A stretch of DNA of 64,000 bases, from the NCBI GenBank assembly GCA_016790965.1, contig JAEUNZ010000005.1, positions 1 to 64,000 on the forward strand, read 5' to 3'. Below, piece after piece: positions 29,857-40,604 of the stretch. The stretch comes from SSSZ01 sp016790965 (GTDB taxonomy: Bacteria; Pseudomonadota; Gammaproteobacteria; Burkholderiales; Rhodocyclaceae). The notes below the pieces were generated by a model. The model saw nothing but the letters and a program-made list of their open reading frames with translations, did no database searches and had not been told where the DNA came from. Numbering within the stretch: position 1 is the stretch's first letter; every line of letters begins with the position of its first letter. The position numbers and the translations under genes are program-made.

Positions 29857-30726
29857 TCAGGCCGAGGCGGGCAGTTTCAGGAACAGGGCCAGCATCTGAG
29901 CGATGCGGTCGCGCAGTTCGCGCCGATCGATCACCGCATCGATGGCGCCTTTCTCCAGCAGGAACTCGGCCCGCTGGAAACCTTCCGGCAGCTTTTCCCG
30001 CACGGTCTGTTCGATGACCCGCGGACCGGCAAAGCCGATGAGAGCGTTGGGCTCGGCGACGACCAAGTCGCCGACGAAGGCGAAGGAGGCCGAAACCCCG
30101 CCCATGGTGGGGTCGGTCAGGATGGAGACGAAGGGCAGGCCCTTCTCCGACAGCCTGGTGAGGGCGGCGGTGGTCTTGGCCATCTGCATGAGGGAGAAAA
30201 GCCCTTCCTGCATGCGGGCACCGCCGGACGCGGTCACGCAGAGAAAGGGCATGCCGCCTTCCGCGGCGATCTGCACGCCGCGGACAAAGCGCTCGCCCAG
30301 GACGGATCCCATGGACCCCCCCATGAAGTCGAATTCAAAGGCGGCCACCACGGCACGGATGCCCTTGATGCTGCCCTGCTGAACGACCAGGGAATCGGAT
30401 TCCTCGCTGGCTTCGGCAGCCTCCTTGAGGCGGGCGGGATAACGCTTGCTGTCCTTGAACTTGAGACTATCCACCGGCAGCACTTCGGCACCGATTTCGT
30501 AGCACGCCTCGCCGTCGAGGAGCATAGCCAGGCGCTGGCGGGCGCTGAGGCGATTGTGGTGGCCGCACTTGGGGCAGACGTGGAGGTTGTTTTCCAGATC
30601 GGTGGCGTAAAGCACCGCTTCACAGGACGGGCACTTGCTCCACAGACCCTCGGGCAGGTTGCTGCGTCGCTGGGTGCCCTGTTCGTGCTTAATCTTCGGG
30701 GGCAGAAGTTTGTTCAGCCAGCTCAT
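29857..30726 (-). CDS. accD: Acetyl-CoA carboxylase carboxyltransferase beta subunit
   Basis: A 289-residue subunit that with AccA transfers carboxyl from carboxybiotin to acetyl-CoA, giving malonyl-CoA. The N-terminal zinc ribbon is CPSCEAVLYATDLENNLHVC followed by PKCGHH (residues ~34-57). The crotonase-like core has MGGSMGSVLGERFVRG, CVTASGGARMQEGLFSLMQM and DPTMGGVSASFAFVGD. The start MSWLNKLLPPKIK is typical. Its ATG overlaps the trpA stop by 4 bases, so accD is translated with the trp cluster. Confidence 0.97.
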   Translation of the reverse strand: MSWLNKLLPPKIKHEQGTQRRSNLPEGLWSKCPSCEAVLYATDLENNLHVCPKCGHHNRLSARQRLAMLLDGEACYEIGAEVLPVDSLKFKDSKRYPARLKEAAEASEESDSLVVQQGSIKGIRAVVAAFEFDFMGGSMGSVLGERFVRGVQIAAEGGMPFLCVTASGGARMQEGLFSLMQMAKTTAALTRLSEKGLPFVSILTDPTMGGVSASFAFVGDLVVAEPNALIGFAGPRVIEQTVREKLPEGFQRAEFLLEKGAIDAVIDRRELRDRIAQMLALFLKLPASA

Positions 30727-31528
30727 GCTTGCGCTCCGTCTACGCCCCGGCGGATATCGGCCACCAGCGCCTTGACACGGGCGCAGGCAGTTTCCGGGGT
30801 GGATTGTTCGATTTCCTCGATGATGCGGCTGCCGACCACGACCGCGTCGGAAAAGGCGGCGATGCGGCCGGCCGAGGCGGCGTCACGGATGCCGAAGCCT
30901 ACGCCCACCGGCAGGCCGGTCTTTTCGCGAATCTGCGGGATGCGTTGGGCGACAGCGTCGATGTTGAGGTGCCCCGCCCCGGTCACCCCGGCCAGGGATA
31001 CGTAATAGACGTAACCGCTGGCCACCTGGCCGGCCTGGGCGATGCGGGCATCGGTGGAGGTGGGCGCCAGGAGAAAGATGGGATCCATGCCCCGGGACTT
31101 CATGGCGGCGCCGAAAGCCATGGCCTCCTCGGGTGGGTAATCCACCACCAGGACGCCATCGACGCCGGCTGCCGCGGCCGCGTCGGCGAATTTCTCCAGG
31201 CCCAGGGCCTCGATGGGGTTGGCGTAGCCCATGAGAACGACAGGCGTAGCGCTGTCGGCGGCGCGGAAGGCCACCACGAGGTCCAGCACCCGCTTGAGGG
31301 TCATGCCTTTGGCCAGGGCGCGCTCGGAAGCGCGCTGGATGGTGGGTCCGTCGGCCATGGGGTCGGAGAAGGGAACGCCCAGCTCAATGACGTCGGCGCC
31401 GGCTTCCACCAGGGCATGCATGAGGGGTACGGTGAGGGCGGCGTCGGGGTCGCCGGCGGTGATGAAGGGAATGAGCGCCTTACGGCCTTGCGCCGCGAGG
31501 CGCTGGAAAGTGGGCTGGATGCGCGACA

Positions 31529-31529
<1 letters not shown>
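30723..31529 (-). CDS. trpA: Tryptophan synthase alpha chain
   Basis: A 268-residue TIM-barrel subunit cleaving indole-3-glycerol phosphate to indole and glyceraldehyde-3-phosphate. Catalytic Glu lies in ELGVPFSDPMADGPTIQRA (near residue 49) and Asp in GVLVVDYPPEEA. YVSLAGVTG and VGFGIRDA form the phosphate site. It forms the alpha2beta2 complex with TrpB, whose stop touches this ATG (1-base overlap at 31529). The start is MSRIQPTFQRLAAQGRKALI. Confidence 0.97.
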
Positions 31530-32734
<1,205 letters not shown>

Positions 32735-32787
32735 GGGAAATCTCCGGAAAGGGTCAAGAAACTGCGGGTCTGCAGAGTCTTGCCGTC

Positions 32788-32853
32788 TCAGGTGTGCTTG
32801 GCCGAATGACGCCGCCAGAAGATGCGGGTGAGGCCACCCGGTTGTTTACGCAT
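32788..32853 (-). CDS. Possible 21-residue ORF between trpF and trpB
   Basis: The frame starts at an ATG (32851-32853) that overlaps the end of trpF and codes for MRKQPGGLTRIFWRRHSAKH plus a final Thr, then TGA. It is strongly basic and has one Trp. Overlap with the upstream stop would allow coupled translation, but there is no family to support it and so short a frame can arise by chance. Confidence 0.2.
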   Translation of the reverse strand: MRKQPGGLTRIFWRRHSAKHT

Positions 32854-33499
32854 GACTTGAGTCCAAATTCGTTTCCGCAGCCCGGACCGCAGCGATGAAG
32901 GCTCTGATCCTGGCCGCGTCCTTGATGCCTTTGGCCACCTCGACGCCGGAAGAGACATCCACCGCTGCCGGCCGTACCCGCCTAATTGCATCGCCCACGT
33001 TGGAAGCATCCAGCCCGCCGGAAAGGACCACGGGCAATGGCAATTGCGCCGGTATCAGCGACCAGTCGAAGGTTTTTCCCCCACCCCCGTAGCCCTCGAC
33101 GAAGGCGTCCAGGAGCAGCGCCTGGGCCGTCGGGAAACGGGCCGCGCATTGTACCAAATCCAGGTCGGCGGTCACCCGCGCTGCCTTCAGGTAGGGGCGC
33201 CGGTAGCGGAGGCAATCGGCCTCGCTTTCGTCGCCATGGAATTGCAGAACGTGCAGGGGCACCACGCCGAGGGTGGCTTCAAGCACCGACGTCGCGGCGT
33301 TCACAAAGAGCCCAACCGCGGCGACGAAGGGCGGCAGACGCCTCGCCAGTTCGGCCGCCCGATGGGGTGTGACGTAGCGCGGGCTGGGCGGGTAGAAAAC
33401 GAAGCCGATGGCGTCGGCCCCCGCCGCGACCGCGGCATCGACGTCCTCTTCGCGCGTGAGGCCGCAAATCTTGATGCGGGTGCGGTCGCAACGGGTCAT
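32846..33499 (-). CDS. trpF: Phosphoribosylanthranilate isomerase
   Basis: A 217-residue TIM-barrel enzyme for the Amadori rearrangement of phosphoribosylanthranilate in tryptophan synthesis. The signature is RIKICGLTREEDVDAAVAAG with the catalytic Cys, then DAIGFVFYPPSPRYV, VLQFHGDE and the end DVSSGVEVAKGIKD. Its ATG overlaps the truA stop by 4 bases, giving the common truA-trpF-trpB-trpA order. The upstream trp genes (EGDC) are not in this window. Confidence 0.96.
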   Translation of the reverse strand: MTRCDRTRIKICGLTREEDVDAAVAAGADAIGFVFYPPSPRYVTPHRAAELARRLPPFVAAVGLFVNAATSVLEATLGVVPLHVLQFHGDESEADCLRYRRPYLKAARVTADLDLVQCAARFPTAQALLLDAFVEGYGGGGKTFDWSLIPAQLPLPVVLSGGLDASNVGDAIRRVRPAAVDVSSGVEVAKGIKDAARIRAFIAAVRAAETNLDSSHA

Positions 33500-34284
33500 G
33501 CAGATACTCCTGGCGGGAAATCGTCATCAGGCTCGGGCAGGCCCCAATGCGTTTCGTAAATGGGGCCGCGAAAATAGAGGCCGTCGGGCGAAAAGGTCGG
33601 CGCCGCCAACTTGCGGTCCCGCTGGGTCAGCAGTTCGGCCATCCACGCCGGTGCCTGGGTGCCCTTTCCGATATAGACCAGGCTACCGACCAGATTGCGC
33701 ACCATGTGGTGAAGAAAGGCGCTGGCAGCGAAATCGAAGACGAACCATTCGCCTGACTGTCGCACCTCGGCCCGCCACAGGGTCTTGACGGGTGACTTGG
33801 CCTGGCATTCGGCGGCCCGAAAGGCGGAAAAATCGTGCTCACCAAGGAGGTGGGCAGCGCCGGCCCGCATGGCTTCGAGACTCAGTGGGCCGTGGAACCA
33901 GCCGGCACGCCCCCGCCACAGACCCGGCCGTTGAGGGCGATTGAGCAGGACATAACGGTAGCGCCGGCCCCGCGCGCTGAAGCGGGCGTGGAAATCCTCG
34001 CCCACCGGCTGCGCCCAGCGCACCGCCACGCCACCGGGCAGGTGAGCGTTGACGCCCCGCACCCAGGCGCTCAGGGGCCGCTCGGCAGCGGTGTCGAAGT
34101 GGACCACCTGCTGTGTGGCATGGACGCCGGCATCGGTGCGGCCGGCGCACAGCGTCGCAACCGGTCTGGCGGCAATGCAAGCCAGCGCGCCCTCCAGCGC
34201 GTCCTGGACAGTACCGCCCTCCTTTTGGCTCTGCCAGCCTTGGAAGTCCGCTCCGCAATATTCGAGCCCCAGGGCGATCCTCAT
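33496..34284 (-). CDS. truA: tRNA pseudouridine(38-40) synthase
   Basis: A 262-residue enzyme that makes pseudouridine at positions 38-40 of the tRNA anticodon arm. The start MRIALGLEYCGADFQGWQSQ is typical; the catalytic Asp is in CAGRTDAGVHATQQVVHFDT (near residue 51). RYRYVLLNR and FLHHMVRNLVGSLVYIGKG are further family motifs. A longer frame is open upstream, but it reads through the neighbouring membrane-protein gene in the wrong frame, so ATG 34284 is the start. It overlaps the stop of the CbiQ-like gene by 4 bases. Confidence 0.96.
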   Translation of the reverse strand: MRIALGLEYCGADFQGWQSQKEGGTVQDALEGALACIAARPVATLCAGRTDAGVHATQQVVHFDTAAERPLSAWVRGVNAHLPGGVAVRWAQPVGEDFHARFSARGRRYRYVLLNRPQRPGLWRGRAGWFHGPLSLEAMRAGAAHLLGEHDFSAFRAAECQAKSPVKTLWRAEVRQSGEWFVFDFAASAFLHHMVRNLVGSLVYIGKGTQAPAWMAELLTQRDRKLAAPTFSPDGLYFRGPIYETHWGLPEPDDDFPPGVSA

Positions 34285-34880
34285 GACAGCGCCCCAAGGC
34301 CGACAAGGACGACAAGTGCCGCGCCCAACAGAAGAGCATCGCGCATCCGCCAGGAGGTGATTTCCAGTTGCAGAACGTCTGGTCCAGCAGCTTCGCCTTC
34401 CGCCCCTTGCAGAATGCCTCTCCACGACCCCTTGTCCGGCTGGCTCTCCAGGTATTCGAAGACCAGGGCCAGACGCACCACGGCAGGTTCGACGGGTAGG
34501 CCGACGAAGCGCAAGGGTGCGGCGATGGCCCCCAGACCGACAATCAGACCTCTGCGGTCGAGCAGTTCGAACAACAGGGCGAGTAGACCCAGGAGAACCA
34601 CCAGGCGGAAACCATGTAGGCCTGCCGCTTCCACACCGGCGTCGGTGGGCGCCCAGGCAACGGGAAAGACAGCCTCCCCCGGCGTGCCGAAAGCGAAGAC
34701 CAGCGCCAGGGTCAGGAGCAACCACCGCGCCCGGCGCAACTGGCGGGCCCAGCGGCCGACGACCCCTTTACCGGTCAGTAAAAGGGCTAGCGTGGCAAGG
34801 CCTAGGGCGTGAGCCCCAAGGAATTGCAGGGACACGGTGGAGAACAGCCAAGTGAGAACGACGGCGCCGGGATGGATCAT
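34281..34880 (-). CDS. CbiQ/EcfT-like membrane protein
   Basis: A 199-residue protein with about five hydrophobic segments (VVLTWLFSTVSLQFLGAHAL, WLLLTLALVFAFGTPGEAVF, FRLVVLLGLLALLFELL, LIVGLGAIAAPLRFVG and LLLGAALVVLVGLG). The pattern resembles the transmembrane T component of energy-coupling-factor transporters (CbiQ family), but the charged coupling motifs are not clear and no ATPase or S component lies nearby. The stop overlaps truA. A role beside fimV and truA is unknown. Confidence 0.7.
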   Translation of the reverse strand: MIHPGAVVLTWLFSTVSLQFLGAHALGLATLALLLTGKGVVGRWARQLRRARWLLLTLALVFAFGTPGEAVFPVAWAPTDAGVEAAGLHGFRLVVLLGLLALLFELLDRRGLIVGLGAIAAPLRFVGLPVEPAVVRLALVFEYLESQPDKGSWRGILQGAEGEAAGPDVLQLEITSWRMRDALLLGAALVVLVGLGALS

Positions 34881-34941
34881 GCGCGGATTCTAGCCCGGAA
34901 CCGCCCTGACCCACCCCGCAGAGGCCCGACCGCGCGCCCGG

Positions 34942-34973
34942 AAACAACGATGGCCCCGCATCGGGGGCCATCG
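34942..34973 (-). terminator. Terminator after fimV
   Basis: A 10-bp perfect stem (CGATGGCCCC / GGGGCCATCG) with a 6-base loop lies 17 bases past the fimV stop and is followed on the minus strand by TTGTTTC. This is a good intrinsic-type terminator for fimV, implying that the CbiQ-like/truA/trp genes have their own promoter. Confidence 0.7.
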
Positions 34974-34989
34974 CTGAACAAGGTTAGGC

Positions 34990-37900
34990 TCAGTTGCCGA
35001 TGCGCGCCAGAATGGCCTGGGCCTGCTCGGCCAGGGCCGGCGAACCTTCGCTCAGGACTTCCTGCAGAAGTTCCCGGGCACCCTCCAGGTCGCCCATTTC
35101 CTCATAGGCCTTGGCGAGATCAAGCTTCGTGCTGACCGCCTCCCACTGGGTTCCCATGCCCACACTGTCGTCGGCCGCGGCCTCTTCAGCAGGGGCGGGC
35201 GCCTCCGCGGGTGCCGGCGGCGCGACGGACTCAGCAGCCAGATCGAGATTGATCGAACCCATATCGAAGCTGGGCGCCTGCATGGGCTGCCCCAGGATGG
35301 TCGAATCGGTGAGCTTAACGTCGAACTCGAGAGCATCGCCATCCACCACGCCAATGTCGACGATCTCGTCATCAACCTTGGACGGAGGTTCCTGCATCAT
35401 GGCCATGGGGTTAACGACGGTGGACTCGGGGCTGAGGGGCGGCGCATCGAGGTCGAGCACCTGGGGGTTGACCATGGTTTCCCCGGCCACAGGCAAATCC
35501 AGGTTGAATTCGTCGGCGGACGGGGCCTCGGCGGCAGTTTGCGCTGCCCCCTTGGCGACCGCCCCCAGGGTATCGCTGACGTGAAGCTTGTGGGTGCTCT
35601 GGTAATCCTCCGCCGGGGCGGGTTCAGTACCGAAGCCCAGGTCGAAATCAAGCATATCCGGTTCGTCCGTGGCCGCGGGCACGGCGGCCTGGGGCGGGCG
35701 ATTGGCATCCAGATTGAAATCGACGACGTTGGCCTCGGCGTTGGTCACCGTATCGACGAAGGCAACCTCGTCCTCGTCCAATTCGGCGGGCGCTGGAGCC
35801 GCTTCCGCAGGTGCTGCGGCGGGCGCCGGACCCAAGTCGAAATCGAGGCTCATGAGTTCGTTTTCCACCGGCGCCGTTTCGCTGCCCGTGGCGGCCTCCT
35901 GCAAGGGCTTCACCACCGTCGCCTCGGCCCCGGCGTAGGAGCCTGAGGGAGGCGCCGCAGTGGCGGCGGAAGCCATCTGGCCCAAGGCCCCCGGCAAGGT
36001 GACCGTAGAGCGCAGGGCGTCTCCCGTCTTGGCCGACGCGACCATGGTGGCGTCGGCGTCGAATTCCGCCGCCCCCCCAACCGAGGCACGGCCGGTAGTG
36101 TAGAGGGGGTTGCCCGGATCGAGCTTGGCTCCCAGACCGGCGACCTTCTCCCACTCGGGACCGGCGCCGCCGGTCTGGGCGTAGAGTTCGCTCGCCAGGG
36201 TCTCAAACTGCTTGACACTCTTGCGGTTGGCGTAGATTTCGAGCAACTTGGCGTGGATGGCGAGCCGCTGCGGGTCCTTCTGCATGGCCTCGAGGAGAAT
36301 CTCCTCGGCCTGAGCGTCGCGCCCGTAGGCCATATAAACATCGGCCTCGGCGACAGGATCGACCTCGTCCGTGTCGATGGTGCCCGGTCCGGTCTGGCTG
36401 AAATCGGCCGTCTGGGGAGGCGTTTGCCCCGTATCCACACTCTGGCCCCCCGTGGCGCGGAAGACCGAATTGGGCCCCAGGCTGGAAGGACTCGGAACCG
36501 CAGTTGTCGGCACGGAGGGCAACGGGGCCTTGCGCCGGCGATAGAGCAGATAGCCGGCCAGAAGCGCCGCAACGGCACCGCCCCCGGCGATGGGGAGGAA
36601 GAGATCCATCTCTTCCGGTTCCGGCTCGGGCGGCGGCGGGGGAACGGGTTTCTTGGGCGGCGGCTTGGGTGCCTCGGCCGGCTTGGGCGCTTCAACTGGC
36701 TTCGGAGCTTCCGCAGCAGCCTGGGGTTCGGGAGGCTTGGGCGGTTCTGCGGGCTTTGCAGCCTCGGCGGCTTTCTTGGCCTCCTCGGCCTTCTTGGCTT
36801 CCTCGGCCTTTTTGGCCTCTTCGGCCAGTCTGACTTCCTCCGCCTTCTTGGCTTCGGCGGCCTTTCTGGTTTGCTCGGCCATCTGGGCCTCTAGGGCCTT
36901 CTTCGTTTCTTCGGCCTTCTTGGCTTCCTCGAGCTTACGGGCCTCTTCGGCTTTCTTGGCCTCCTCTGCCTTCTTCGCTTCCTCTGCCCTCCGGGCGGCT
37001 TCAGCCGCTTTGCCCTCTTCGGGCTTCTTGCCCGAGGACTGCTTTTGCAGCTCCGCGAGGCTTTGGTTCTTCAACTCCACCAGTTTCTGGAGCTCGGTGA
37101 CGTTCTTTTCCAGCATGGCCATGCGCTCGTTGGCTTCCTTGAGCGCCCGGTCCTTGGCGACGGCATCCTCTTCGCCGCTGCGTCCCTTGGCCCCCTTGCC
37201 GGCGGCCTCGGTCTTGGATACTTTGACCTGGTCCTTGCCTCCTTCGGCCGGTGCAGCTTTCTCTTCCACCTTGGGGGTGATCTTACCCGCTGCGGCCTGG
37301 GTGCCCCCATCAGCCCGGGCAGGCCCGTCTGCGGTCGCTGCCGCGAGTTTCTTGCGATAGCCATTCCAGTCTGCCGTCTGCGAGACGTAGACCTGCTTCG
37401 CTTCAGATTCGGGGATAGCCGCAACGGTTTCCCGGTCAGGAACGTTCAGGATGGCACCGGATTTCAAGCGATGCATATTGCCGCCGATGAAGGCGTCAGA
37501 ATTGGACTTGAACAGTCCAACCAGCATCTGCTCCAGTGAAACGCCCTCGTGGCGCGTTTCCCGGGCTATTTTTCCCAGAGTATCCCCGGTCTTGACCTCG
37601 CGGCTCCCTCCCCCGGCGGACGCCGCCGGCTCGGGGGCCACCGCCCGGGGTTTGGCCTCGCGCCTGACGGGACCCCTGGCCCCCTCCGGAGCGGCCCCAC
37701 CGGCCCCCCCCCCTCGCACGGAGGCCACGGGTTTGGCTTCGGCCACGGAAACGGGCTGACCTGCAGCCGCAGCAGCAACCTCCGGCGGATCGAGCAGGAA
37801 AGTGTACTCCCGCACCAGCCGGCCCGCCGGCCAGTTGAGTTCCACGAGGAAATCGAGGAAGGGTTCGTTCACCGGTTTGGACGACGTGATCCGTACGATG

Positions 37901-38196
37901 GACTTGCCGTTGGTCCGCCGGTCGACCGCGAAGCGCAGATCGAGCAGACCAGAGGGGAATTCGACCCCCGCCTGGCGGAAGGCATCCTGGGGCGCGAGTC
38001 GCGCCGTCATGCCGACCAGTTCGTCGCGCGTCGCGCTCAGTTCGACCTCCGCCCGCAAGGGCTGACCCAGTCCCGAAAGGACAGTGATCCTGCCCAGGCC
38101 AGCCGCATCAGCGAGCCCGGGCATCAGGGTCAGACAGGAGGCCACGGCAGCGACCGCAGCACGCATCTTGAATCGATTCGCGAGATTTTTTTTCAC
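34990..38196 (-). CDS. fimV: FimV-family peptidoglycan-binding pilus assembly protein
   Basis: A 1068-residue inner-membrane protein. In order: signal segment ending LADA (~31); a conserved FimV N-terminal domain (~31-145: ITVLSGLGQPLRAEVELSAT, FLDFLVELNWPAGRLVREYT); a LysM domain (~200-255: VKTGDTLGKIARET); a coiled coil of Lys/Ala/Glu repeats (~350-490); a Pro-rich stretch; one TM helix (~533-556: LFLPIAGGGAVAALLAGYLL); and a long acidic cytoplasmic region. It ends in the FimV C-terminal helical domain (TKLDLAKAYEEMGDLEGARE). In Pseudomonas FimV supports type IV pili and polar localisation of cAMP signalling. The start is GTG at 38196; ATG at 38166 is possible. Confidence 0.92.
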   Translation of the reverse strand: MKKNLANRFKMRAAVAAVASCLTLMPGLADAAGLGRITVLSGLGQPLRAEVELSATRDELVGMTARLAPQDAFRQAGVEFPSGLLDLRFAVDRRTNGKSIVRITSSKPVNEPFLDFLVELNWPAGRLVREYTFLLDPPEVAAAAAGQPVSVAEAKPVASVRGGGAGGAAPEGARGPVRREAKPRAVAPEPAASAGGGSREVKTGDTLGKIARETRHEGVSLEQMLVGLFKSNSDAFIGGNMHRLKSGAILNVPDRETVAAIPESEAKQVYVSQTADWNGYRKKLAAATADGPARADGGTQAAAGKITPKVEEKAAPAEGGKDQVKVSKTEAAGKGAKGRSGEEDAVAKDRALKEANERMAMLEKNVTELQKLVELKNQSLAELQKQSSGKKPEEGKAAEAARRAEEAKKAEEAKKAEEARKLEEAKKAEETKKALEAQMAEQTRKAAEAKKAEEVRLAEEAKKAEEAKKAEEAKKAAEAAKPAEPPKPPEPQAAAEAPKPVEAPKPAEAPKPPPKKPVPPPPPEPEPEEMDLFLPIAGGGAVAALLAGYLLYRRRKAPLPSVPTTAVPSPSSLGPNSVFRATGGQSVDTGQTPPQTADFSQTGPGTIDTDEVDPVAEADVYMAYGRDAQAEEILLEAMQKDPQRLAIHAKLLEIYANRKSVKQFETLASELYAQTGGAGPEWEKVAGLGAKLDPGNPLYTTGRASVGGAAEFDADATMVASAKTGDALRSTVTLPGALGQMASAATAAPPSGSYAGAEATVVKPLQEAATGSETAPVENELMSLDFDLGPAPAAAPAEAAPAPAELDEDEVAFVDTVTNAEANVVDFNLDANRPPQAAVPAATDEPDMLDFDLGFGTEPAPAEDYQSTHKLHVSDTLGAVAKGAAQTAAEAPSADEFNLDLPVAGETMVNPQVLDLDAPPLSPESTVVNPMAMMQEPPSKVDDEIVDIGVVDGDALEFDVKLTDSTILGQPMQAPSFDMGSINLDLAAESVAPPAPAEAPAPAEEAAADDSVGMGTQWEAVSTKLDLAKAYEEMGDLEGARELLQEVLSEGSPALAEQAQAILARIGN

Positions 38197-38302
38197 GGCG
38201 CCACCCTGAGCGTCGAAATGGGGCTTTTAAAATAACATCATGAACTTAGCTATGCAAGCTAATCCCGCTTCTAGTTTTTCGCCCTGTAGGCATATTCCCA
38301 AC

Positions 38303-38330
38303 AAAAAAAACCGGGGCCGCAGCCCCGGTC
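38303..38330 (-). terminator. Strong intrinsic terminator after asd
   Basis: On the minus strand: an 8-bp GC stem (ACCGGGGC / GCCCCGGT) with a 4-base loop, directly followed by eight T residues. It lies 24 bases beyond the asd stop and should end the leuC-leuD-leuB-asd transcript before fimV. Confidence 0.9.
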
Positions 38331-38353
38331 TTGTGCCCTCAAGGCCTTGAGGC

Positions 38354-39487
38354 TTAGGCGTCAAGCAGGATACGCAGCATGCGGCGCAGGGGCTCGGCAG
38401 CCCCCCACAGGAGCTGGTCGCCACACGTAAATGCGGCCAGATACTCAGGCCCCATGGCCATCTTGTGCAAACGGCCGACCGGCACGGTCAGGGTGCCGGT
38501 GACGGCGGCAGGGGTCAGTTCCCGCTCGCTGATCTCGCGCTCGTTCGGCACAACCTTGGCCCACTGATTGCCCTTGGCGATGATGTCGGACACCTCGTCC
38601 AGGGGCACATCCTTCTTGAGTTTGATGGTCAGCGCTTGGGAGTGGCAGCGCATGGCGCCGATGCGCACGCACAGGCCGTCGATGGGGATCGAGCCCGGGC
38701 TGCGGAAGGCGGGGTTGCCGAGAATTTTGTTGCATTCGGCACCGCCCTTCCATTCTTCCTTGGACTGACCGCCTTCGACCGGCACGTCGATCCAGGGGAT
38801 CAGGCTGCCGGCCAGCGGGGTATTGCGGAAGTTCTTCTTGGGGAAGGCGTCGGAACGGATGGTCTCGGCCACCTTGCGGTCGATTTCCAGGATGGCGGAA
38901 GCGGGATCGGCCAGCAGGTCGGCGACGGAGGCGTGGATGGCGCCCATCTGGGCAATCAGCTCGCGCATGTTCTGAGCGCCGGCGCCGGAGGCGGCCTGGT
39001 AGGTCATGGAGGAAATCCAATCCACCAGGTTGTGCTGGAAGAGACCGCCCAGGCCCATGAGCATGAGGGACACGGTGCAGTTGCCGCCGATCCAGTTCTT
39101 GCCGCCCTTGGCCAGCGCGTCCTTGATCACGTGCATGTTGACCGGGTCGAGGATGATGACCGCGTCGTCGGCCATACGCAGGGCGGAGGCGGCATCAATC
39201 CAATGGCCCTTCCAGCCGGCGGAACGGAGCGCGGGGAAGACTTCCTTGGTGTAGTCGCCGCCCTGGCAGGTGATGATGATCTCACAGGCCTTGAGGGCCT
39301 CGATATCGGATGCATTCTGCAGGGGCAGGGAGGCTTCCTTGCCGCCGAACACCGGGGCCTTGCCGCCGGCGTTGGAGGTGGAGAAATAGACGGGATCGAT
39401 GTAGGCGAAGTCGCCCTCTTCCACCATGCGCTGCATGAGGACGGAACCGACCATGCCGCGCCAACCAACCAGACCAACCTTTCTCAT
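38354..39487 (-). CDS. asd: Aspartate-semialdehyde dehydrogenase
   Basis: A 377-residue NADP-dependent enzyme that makes aspartate semialdehyde, the branch point to Lys, Met, Thr and diaminopimelate. NADP-binding start MRKVGLVGWRGMVGSVLMQR; the catalytic Cys is in WIGGNCTVSLMLMGLGGLFQ (near residue 135). The length and the GWRGMVG motif place it in the gram-negative (E. coli-like) group. It follows leuB after a 49-base gap and ends at a strong terminator. Confidence 0.97.
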   Translation of the reverse strand: MRKVGLVGWRGMVGSVLMQRMVEEGDFAYIDPVYFSTSNAGGKAPVFGGKEASLPLQNASDIEALKACEIIITCQGGDYTKEVFPALRSAGWKGHWIDAASALRMADDAVIILDPVNMHVIKDALAKGGKNWIGGNCTVSLMLMGLGGLFQHNLVDWISSMTYQAASGAGAQNMRELIAQMGAIHASVADLLADPASAILEIDRKVAETIRSDAFPKKNFRNTPLAGSLIPWIDVPVEGGQSKEEWKGGAECNKILGNPAFRSPGSIPIDGLCVRIGAMRCHSQALTIKLKKDVPLDEVSDIIAKGNQWAKVVPNEREISERELTPAAVTGTLTVPVGRLHKMAMGPEYLAAFTCGDQLLWGAAEPLRRMLRILLDA

Positions 39488-39536
39488 TTCTACTCTCTCC
39501 GAAAAAATCGTTTAACGCGCCAAAGCACTCTTCGTA

Positions 39537-40598
39537 TTACGCCAGGGCCGCCAGCACGGCGTCGCCCATTTCCCGGGTGCCCACCTTGTTGGTGCCGCGC
39601 TCGTAAATGTCGCCGGTGCGGTAACCCTGGGCCAGAACCTTTTTGACCGCGTTTTCCACGCGTAGTGCCTGTTCTTCCAGGCCGAAGGTGTAGCGCAGCA
39701 GCATGGCCGCCGACAGGATGGTGGCGAGGGGATTGGCGATGCCCTTGCCGGCGATGTCCGGGGCGGAACCATGGGAGGGCTCGTAGAGGCCCTTGTTGTT
39801 CTGGTCCAGGGAGGCCGAGGGAAGCATGCCGATGGAGCCGGTGAGCATGGAGGCCTCGTCGGACAGGATGTCGCCGAACATGTTGCCGGTGACCATCACG
39901 TCGAATTGCTTGGGGGCCTTGACCAACTGCATAGCGGCGTTATCCACGAGCATGTGGGACAGTTCCACGTCCGGATAGTCCTTGGCCACCTCGATCATGA
40001 CGTCACGCCACAGCTGGGTGCATTCAAGGACGTTCATCTTGTCCACCGAACACAATTTCTTGTTGCGCTTCTGGGCGGCCTGGAAGGCGACGTGGCCGAT
40101 GCGGCGGATTTCCGACTCGCTGTAAACCATGGTGTTGAAACCCACGCGCTCGCCGTTCTCTTCGCGCACGCCGCGGGGCTGGCCAAAGTAGATGTCGCCG
40201 GTCAGTTCCCGCACGATCAGTATGTCGAGACCCGCCACCACTTCCGGCTTCAGGGTCGAGGCATTGGCCAGCTCGGGGTAGAGAATGGCCGGACGCAGGT
40301 TGGCAAAGAGGTTGAGATCCTTACGGATGCCTAACAGGCCGCGCTCGGGACGCTGCTCCCGGGGCAGGCTGTCCCACTGGGGGCCACCTACGGCGCCGAG
40401 GAGCACGGCATCCGCCGCGCGGGCGAGCTTCTGGGTGGCCTCGGGATAGGGAACGCCGGTGGCATCCACCGCCGAACCGCCGAGGAGCGCCTCTTCCATC
40501 TCGAACTTGAGATCGAGGGCCTTGAGCACACGCACGGCTTCGGCCGTGATTTCGGGACCGATGCCATCACCGGGGAGCACACAAATCTTCATGGTCAT
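39537..40598 (-). CDS. leuB: 3-Isopropylmalate dehydrogenase
   Basis: A 353-residue NAD-dependent enzyme of leucine synthesis, oxidising and decarboxylating 3-isopropylmalate. Visible: VLPGDGIGPEITAEAV, LLGAVGGPQWDSLPRE, RELTGDIYFGQPRG, the substrate tyrosine region MVYSESEIRRIG and the metal-binding TGNMFGDILSDEASMLTGSI. Dimeric cytoplasmic family, expected length about 350. Six bases separate it from leuD. Confidence 0.97.
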   Translation of the reverse strand: MTMKICVLPGDGIGPEITAEAVRVLKALDLKFEMEEALLGGSAVDATGVPYPEATQKLARAADAVLLGAVGGPQWDSLPREQRPERGLLGIRKDLNLFANLRPAILYPELANASTLKPEVVAGLDILIVRELTGDIYFGQPRGVREENGERVGFNTMVYSESEIRRIGHVAFQAAQKRNKKLCSVDKMNVLECTQLWRDVMIEVAKDYPDVELSHMLVDNAAMQLVKAPKQFDVMVTGNMFGDILSDEASMLTGSIGMLPSASLDQNNKGLYEPSHGSAPDIAGKGIANPLATILSAAMLLRYTFGLEEQALRVENAVKKVLAQGYRTGDIYERGTNKVGTREMGDAVLAALA

Positions 40599-40604
40599 TC
40601 CTTG

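Noticed and set aside
36750..37020. Repetitive DNA in fimV
   Set aside because: Explained by the Lys/Ala/Glu coiled-coil repeats of FimV.
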